Shown: positions 59,828 to 64,000 of the stretch, in pieces
How positions within the stretch are numbered: position 1 is the first letter of the stretch
Layout of the letters: each line of letters starts with the position of its first letter
Assembly: GCA_028377305.1 (NCBI GenBank)
Contig: JAONJW010000002.1
Coordinates: forward strand, 62,001 to 126,000
Source of the DNA: Prolixibacteraceae bacterium
Lineage (GTDB): Bacteria; Bacteroidota; Bacteroidia; Bacteroidales; Prolixibacteraceae
Length of the DNA: 64,000 bases
Direction: 5' to 3'
Notes under the pieces: model-generated
Told to the model about the DNA's origin: nothing
Databases searched by the model: none
What the model saw: the letters and a program-made list of their open reading frames with translations, nothing else
Position numbers and translations under genes: made by a program

Positions 59828-60280
59828 TTAGCTTAGCGCTAGTTTTAATTGTTCATAGAAGTCCTGAAGACTTAGATAGTTTTGAAGAGGGACACTTGCA
59901 TTTACTTCATTGAGCTTTTCTATCGTTATCATTGCAAGTTCTAAAGGGTTTGCTTCGTACCCAATGAAGTCTTTACCCATATTTATTTCTATATGATATC
60001 CTTCGTTTGCAATTCCAACACACCACTGCTCAAGGAACTCTCCCAATGGGAACATTGCTGGTTGGTAATCTTCCCATTCTGTTGTGGCTAGATCTAATGC
60101 TTGTTCTTTTGACCCCCAAAAGCATAATTTGTTTACAGGTTTTCCTTCGCTATCTGCAAAGAGCGTTGACTGTGACGTTGCAAACCCTACTGGATTTTCT
60201 AATGTCCACACTTCACCCGATCGGGTCACTTCTACTAAGAAGTTTTTGAGTTTCAATAGGACTTTGTTGTTATTATTCAT
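59828..60280 (-). CDS. DUF2750-family protein
   Basis: 150-residue cytosolic protein of a widespread uncharacterised family. The typical pattern is seen: VTRSGEVWTLENPVGFATSQS near residue 17, KLCFWGSKEQALDLATTEWEDYQPAMFPLGEFLEQWCVGIANEG and GYEANPLELAMITIEK. The ATG at 60280 fits the family N-terminus. No catalytic motif is apparent. It is separated from the upstream helicase gene by 54 bp on the same strand, so both may be on one transcript. Confidence 0.75.
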   Translation of the reverse strand: MNNNNKVLLKLKNFLVEVTRSGEVWTLENPVGFATSQSTLFADSEGKPVNKLCFWGSKEQALDLATTEWEDYQPAMFPLGEFLEQWCVGIANEGYHIEINMGKDFIGYEANPLELAMITIEKLNEVNASVPLQNYLSLQDFYEQLKLALS

Positions 60281-60334
60281 TGTAAAAAACTTGTTGTATA
60301 CAAAATTGGATGTTCCAAATATAGTGAAGTTTTA

Positions 60335-61774
60335 CTAGAATATTTCTTGGTCTTTTTCGTGAAAGAACTCTTTGTTAAAATTTAATAGGAATGTTTTGTC
60401 TTTTGCTCTTGTTAACGCAGAGTATAGCCATTTCAGGAAGTTAGAGTCTAGATGTTCATCTGTTATGTAACCTTGATCAATAAAAACATTTTTCCATTGT
60501 CCCCCTTGTGCTTTGTGACATGTGATTGCATATGAGAATTTAATCTGTAATGCGTTGAAATAAGGACATTCTCGAATGTGTTTCCATTGTTGTTGTTGGG
60601 TGGCTAGATCTCTGTGTTCTTCTAATATGTTGAAGTATAACTCTTTTGTTTTTGAATAGCTCAGATTGCCCTCATCGGAGTGTAGAAGGTCTAGAAAAGC
60701 TTTGCAGGACATTTCTTGGTTGCTTTCGATGAGTCGTAGATCTAAATTGACAAAATTGACTCCATAAATCTTTTCTGTTTTTCCAACTCGAGTAATTTCT
60801 GCAATCTCACCGTTTGCTATAAAGTCTAGTTCCTTGTGCTCTTTGCTCCAAAAATAATTGTTTTTCACTACCATGATAAGATCCCCAGTCTCTATTTTTT
60901 CTTCATAGAAGAACACTGAATTTCTAATGCCTTGGTTGAAGATGTTTGCTCGTTTGTTTGATCTTGTTATTAGTATCGTCTCAGTTCTACCATATTTATC
61001 GTAACAAGACTCTATCTCTTCAATTATATCCCTTCCATTGGTTTTGTTTATGTCTTCAAAATCTTGAATGTCAAATTTTAGTTGTTTGTCCCAAATAGAA
61101 TTGCTCGTAATTATTTCTCTTATTTTCGTTGCATTATGAAGAATTCCGGATGCTTGTTGGTGTCTAACGACCTCTGTAAGTCGATAGGTGTCTATTTCAA
61201 ATCCAAATTTATCTAAGTATTTTTTGTCTAATGCAGGTGCGTGTTCTTGACCTATTGGAGGAAGCTGAGCATCATCTCCGATGAGAATAAGTTTATTGTT
61301 CTCGCTCGTAAGGGTGGAGGTGATTAAGTCTTCTAGGATATTGCCAGATCCGAAAATGGCATCCTTGAAGCTTTGTCCAGATATCATTGATGCTTCATCT
61401 ACGAAGTAGGTTTGGAATTCGTCTTTAAATGATCGTTTGTTAAACTGAAAGTCGATGTTGCCAATATTGCGTTGTTGGTATATGCTTTTATGAATTGTGT
61501 TTACTTGTAATCCTGTGTGATCATGTAGAACCTTGGCTGCCCTTCCTGTCGGAGCCATTTGTGACGTGGAAACTCCAAAAGCTCTTAAGGTTTGAATAAA
61601 AGCCCCGATAATTGTAGTTTTTCCAGTTCCAGCATATCCCTTAATGATAAAAATATTGACATTTGTGTCTTCGAAAATAAAATGGAATAATGCTTCAATA
61701 AGTTCCATTTGATCGGTGGTTATGTCAAATGAAAGGGTGCTTTGTAGCCCTAATATGAATTCTTTTTTTTGCAT
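60335..61774 (-). CDS. RecD-like superfamily 1 DNA helicase
   Basis: 479-residue ATP-dependent 5'-3' helicase resembling the RecD/Pif1 clade. Walker A is IIKGYAGTGKTTIIGAFIQ near residue 43, motif Ia SQMAPTGRAAKVLHDHTG, Walker B YFVDEASMISG, motif III LILIGDDAQLPPIGQ, and the C-terminal part has SYAITCHKAQGGQWKNVFID (motif V, where the family has THKxQGxE) and WLYSALTRAKDKTFLL (motif VI). It lacks the N-terminal extension of RecD2. It could act in recombination or replication restart; a link with the AddA-like enzyme at 33636 is only speculation. Confidence 0.88.
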   Translation of the reverse strand: MQKKEFILGLQSTLSFDITTDQMELIEALFHFIFEDTNVNIFIIKGYAGTGKTTIIGAFIQTLRAFGVSTSQMAPTGRAAKVLHDHTGLQVNTIHKSIYQQRNIGNIDFQFNKRSFKDEFQTYFVDEASMISGQSFKDAIFGSGNILEDLITSTLTSENNKLILIGDDAQLPPIGQEHAPALDKKYLDKFGFEIDTYRLTEVVRHQQASGILHNATKIREIITSNSIWDKQLKFDIQDFEDINKTNGRDIIEEIESCYDKYGRTETILITRSNKRANIFNQGIRNSVFFYEEKIETGDLIMVVKNNYFWSKEHKELDFIANGEIAEITRVGKTEKIYGVNFVNLDLRLIESNQEMSCKAFLDLLHSDEGNLSYSKTKELYFNILEEHRDLATQQQQWKHIRECPYFNALQIKFSYAITCHKAQGGQWKNVFIDQGYITDEHLDSNFLKWLYSALTRAKDKTFLLNFNKEFFHEKDQEIF

Positions 61775-61821
61775 AATGCCAAATTAAGGAAATTACAGAG
61801 AATAAAATTTATTTTTTTTCT

Positions 61822-61829
61822 TAAATTTG
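61822..61829 (+). promoter_or_regulatory. Predicted -7 box for the pilin-like/rsmD cluster
   Basis: TAAATTTG at 61822-61829 fits TAnnTTTG, 33 bp before the next ATG. A matching -33 element is not evident. Confidence 0.5.
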
Positions 61830-61862
61830 CAGACAAACCAGTAATTTCATTAACGAAAGATT

Positions 61863-62507
61863 ATGAAAAAAATATTGATTCAAGTAGTATTGATTGCTAT
61901 CTCAGCATTTATTGCGTTTCAGATTTATAAAACAGTAGAGCAACCAATTCTATATAAGAATGCGAAGAAAGAGCGCTATGATGTAGTAGTTGCTAGATTG
62001 AAAGAAATACGTAGGGCTGAGTTGGCTTATAAGAGTGTTAACGGACATTTTACAGGTAGTTGGGATACCCTGATTACGTTTGTTGCCGACGATTCTCTTC
62101 CTTTGGTAAGACGTATTGGTTCTCTAAACGATTCGATGGTAGATGCAGGTTGGACAGAAGCAAAAGCACTTAAAAAGGGTCTTATTATTAGAGATACACT
62201 TTATATTGGTGTAAAAGATTCTTTGTTTAAAGCGGTAGGGTTTAATCCAAATGATTTGGCAGTGGTGCCTTACAGTGGTGGTAAACGGTTTCAGTTAGGA
62301 GCAGCAGTCATTACAACTGGTTCAGGTGTTAAAGTTCCTGTGTTTGAGGTAAAAGCACATAACCGTCAGTTCTTGAAAGAGCTAGAAGGAGAGTATGAGC
62401 AATTTATCGTTAATGATAATGAGGCTGCTCGTGTTAATACTAAATTCCCAGGACTAAAAGTGGGTTCTGTTATAGAAGCTAATAACAATGCTGGTAACTG
62501 GGAATAA
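61863..62507 (+). CDS. Pilin-like single-pass membrane protein, unknown
   Basis: 214 residues: an N-terminal membrane helix (LIQVVLIAISAFIAFQIYKTV) followed by a heptad-like amphipathic stretch LYKNAKKERYDVVVARLKEIRRAELAYKSVNGHFTGSWDTL, which recalls type IV pilin/pseudopilin layout though without a prepilin cleavage site. The rest (from about 75) is a beta-rich periplasmic domain. It precedes DUF3822 and rsmD genes; this arrangement is found in other Bacteroidota. Function is unknown. Confidence 0.72.
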   Translation: MKKILIQVVLIAISAFIAFQIYKTVEQPILYKNAKKERYDVVVARLKEIRRAELAYKSVNGHFTGSWDTLITFVADDSLPLVRRIGSLNDSMVDAGWTEAKALKKGLIIRDTLYIGVKDSLFKAVGFNPNDLAVVPYSGGKRFQLGAAVITTGSGVKVPVFEVKAHNRQFLKELEGEYEQFIVNDNEAARVNTKFPGLKVGSVIEANNNAGNWE

Positions 62508-62537
62508 TGTGTAACGCATAATATAAAATATTCCATT

Positions 62538-63401
62538 ATGAAATCTAATCTCTATGTAGATCGCTCGGTTTCAAATGAGGATTTTTATCGATATGAAAGA
62601 TCCATCCAAGTTAGCTTGGATGGATTTTCTTTTTCTATAGTAGATGTTGGAGGTAAAAACCCTCGTTTGGTTGCTTGTGGCTTTGAACCAATTGTTGCGA
62701 CCCCAGTTGCACTTTTGGCTGTTTCTCTTGCTCATTGGTTGGACACGTTACCATTTAAAGATTGCGAATTCAAAAGAAATGTTGTTGTAGTTGATCTTGA
62801 TCGATCATTGATCATCCCTACTGCTATGTTTCAAGAGAATGAGATGCTGTCTTACTGTGATCTTCATTTTTCTGAATATAATGAAGAATGGGATAGTTGT
62901 GTGTGGTATCAGGTGTCTAATTCAGAGATCGGTGTTTTGTTTGTCATCCCAATATCTCTTTTAGAGGTTGTGAAGCGTTATTTTTGTCAATTCCATTTGA
63001 TTCATGCATTTTCGTTGTTGTTAGAAGAAAAACAGTTTAAGGGAACTTTGGGGAGACCTCATGTTGTTGCATCTATTAGAAGGCGGTTTATGAGTGTGGT
63101 GTTGTATGATGCAAAAGGGCAGTTGAGGCTATGTAATCGGTTTGAGTTAAGAGGAACGATAGATATTCCGTATTATCTATTTTCTGTGACGAAACAAAAT
63201 AATTTCAATGTTTCAGATACCTCGGTCTGTTTGATGGGTGATGTTTCTGTGGAGTGGGATGAGGTTGCATTGTTGCAGTCAGAGTTCAATAGTGTGGAGT
63301 TTTATAATAAGGTGTCGTATATTGATCAAGATAAGGAGGGGTTGATTACTCCAATATATCAATATATGCCTTTTTTAAATGTATATAGATGCGAATTATA
63401 G
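62538..63401 (+). CDS. DUF3822-family protein
   Basis: 287-residue Bacteroidota protein of a family predicted to have an actin/ASKHA-like fold. Landmarks are SIQVSLDGFSFSIVDVG near residue 24 (first strand-turn with the Asp), VVVDLDRSLIIPTAMF and GRPHVVASIRRRFMSVVLYDAKGQLRLCNRF, which has the second strand pair. No signal peptide, so cytosolic. Its 3' end overlaps the rsmD start by 13 bp, so the two are coupled. It begins 30 bp after the pilin-like gene. Confidence 0.78.
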   Translation: MKSNLYVDRSVSNEDFYRYERSIQVSLDGFSFSIVDVGGKNPRLVACGFEPIVATPVALLAVSLAHWLDTLPFKDCEFKRNVVVVDLDRSLIIPTAMFQENEMLSYCDLHFSEYNEEWDSCVWYQVSNSEIGVLFVIPISLLEVVKRYFCQFHLIHAFSLLLEEKQFKGTLGRPHVVASIRRRFMSVVLYDAKGQLRLCNRFELRGTIDIPYYLFSVTKQNNFNVSDTSVCLMGDVSVEWDEVALLQSEFNSVEFYNKVSYIDQDKEGLITPIYQYMPFLNVYRCEL

Positions 63402-63940
63402 GTGGACAATTTAAGGGTAAGCAGTTAAGACCTGGGAAGAAATTTTCAGCAAGACCTACAACAGATTTTGCAAGAGAGAGCTTATTTAATATTCTTAGAA
63501 ATAGGATTGATTTCGAAGAGGTGACTTTTCTAGATTTATTTGGAGGTACTGGTGCTATCTCTTATGAAATGGCATCTCATGGTTGTCGTGATATTACTAT
63601 CGTGGAAAAGGATAATCGTCACTTTGCATTTATCCGTGAGTGTTTAGATCAGCTTAATATTTCTAGAATTGTGAGTCCTGTTAGAGGAGATGTGTTTAAG
63701 TTTATTTCATCGTCAAGAAGAAAGTTTGATGTCGTTTTTGCGGACCCACCATACGAATTAGATAGAATTTCAGAAATTCCTGTAAAAATTTTTAGTTCAG
63801 AGTTGCTTAGTGAAGATGGTCTATTGATTGTGGAACATGGTAAAAATACGGATTATTCCACTCATCCTAATTTCAAGGAGTTAAGGAGGTATGGAAGTGT
63901 GCATTTTTCTTTTTTCTGGGTTGGTGAAGAGGATGAGTAA
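63389..63940 (+). CDS. rsmD: 16S rRNA (guanine-N2)-methyltransferase RsmD
   Basis: 183-residue SAM-dependent methyltransferase that modifies guanosine 966 (E. coli numbering) in 16S rRNA. It starts MRIIGGQFKGKQLRPGKKF and has the SAM-binding TFLDLFGGTGAISYEMASHG, and the catalytic NPPY-type motif as FADPPYEL near residue 118. Standard RsmD length. The last 60 bases of the window after the stop contain no recognised feature. Confidence 0.95.
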   Translation: MRIIGGQFKGKQLRPGKKFSARPTTDFARESLFNILRNRIDFEEVTFLDLFGGTGAISYEMASHGCRDITIVEKDNRHFAFIRECLDQLNISRIVSPVRGDVFKFISSSRRKFDVVFADPPYELDRISEIPVKIFSSELLSEDGLLIVEHGKNTDYSTHPNFKELRRYGSVHFSFFWVGEEDE

Positions 63941-64000
63941 GGCGTGAAACAGCCCTTTGTAAGGTCTCTCTCGAGAAATTTCTTTTAAAAAAAGTGCTTG

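Overview
The window looks like chromosomal DNA of a low-GC Bacteroidota, probably a marine member of the Marinilabiliales/Prolixibacteraceae type. The evidence is TAnnTTTG promoter boxes, weak Shine-Dalgarno use, Bacteroidota-restricted families (DUF3822, DUF6266), a TonB-dependent receptor, LytS/LytTR signalling and secreted sulfatases. No rRNA, tRNA, CRISPR or prophage was recognised. The taxon below phylum level is inference.

Layout. 1-6.2 kb: an RND efflux pump (cut by the left edge), a TolC-like channel, and a LytS-type kinase with its LytTR regulator, ending at a strong terminator. 6.3-8.5 kb (minus strand): a patatin phospholipase followed by a small protein that closely resembles eukaryotic stefins (type 1 cystatins). 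9.3-21.4 kb: a nine-gene branched-chain amino acid operon, ilvD-ilvB-ilvN-ilvC-leuA-leuC-leuD-(leuA/cimA homologue)-leuB. A complete transcription attenuator precedes it: a -33/-7 promoter, a 20-residue leader peptide with nine consecutive Ile/Leu/Val codons, an antiterminator pairing and a 16-bp terminator. 22-26 kb (minus strand): a cobalamin riboswitch in front of a TonB-dependent receptor and a PepSY membrane protein. 26-29 kb: an acyltransferase, a TPR lipoprotein and an APS/PAPS reductase.

29.4-33.6 kb is a decay zone. It holds a wrecked ISAs1-type transposase, a 5'-truncated gene with an in-frame TAG, an intact outer-membrane protein gene and a frameshifted relative of it. 33.6-39.4 kb: an AddA-like helicase-nuclease, a DsrE protein, a small-molecule kinase and an inositol-monophosphatase/CysQ-type enzyme. 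Then come a Vat/CatB-like acetyltransferase and a small sulfated-glycan locus (GH2 beta-galactosidase plus two sulfatases). 46.8-52.4 kb (minus strand): three tandem DUF898 membrane proteins, then a SulP transporter with a beta-carbonic anhydrase.

53-55.9 kb is gene-poor. It has an 11-bp tandem repeat, CCATGG inverted repeats, a DUF6266 gene and decayed coding fragments. 55.9-64 kb returns to housekeeping genes: low-molecular-weight tyrosine phosphatase, fructosamine kinase, guaA, a DUF2750 protein, a RecD-like helicase, a pilin-like membrane protein, DUF3822 and rsmD.

The strongest regulatory finding is the ilv attenuator. The strongest protein finding is the stefin-like inhibitor. The most puzzling locus is the B12 riboswitch controlling a receptor that looks like a siderophore receptor, together with a PepSY protein.
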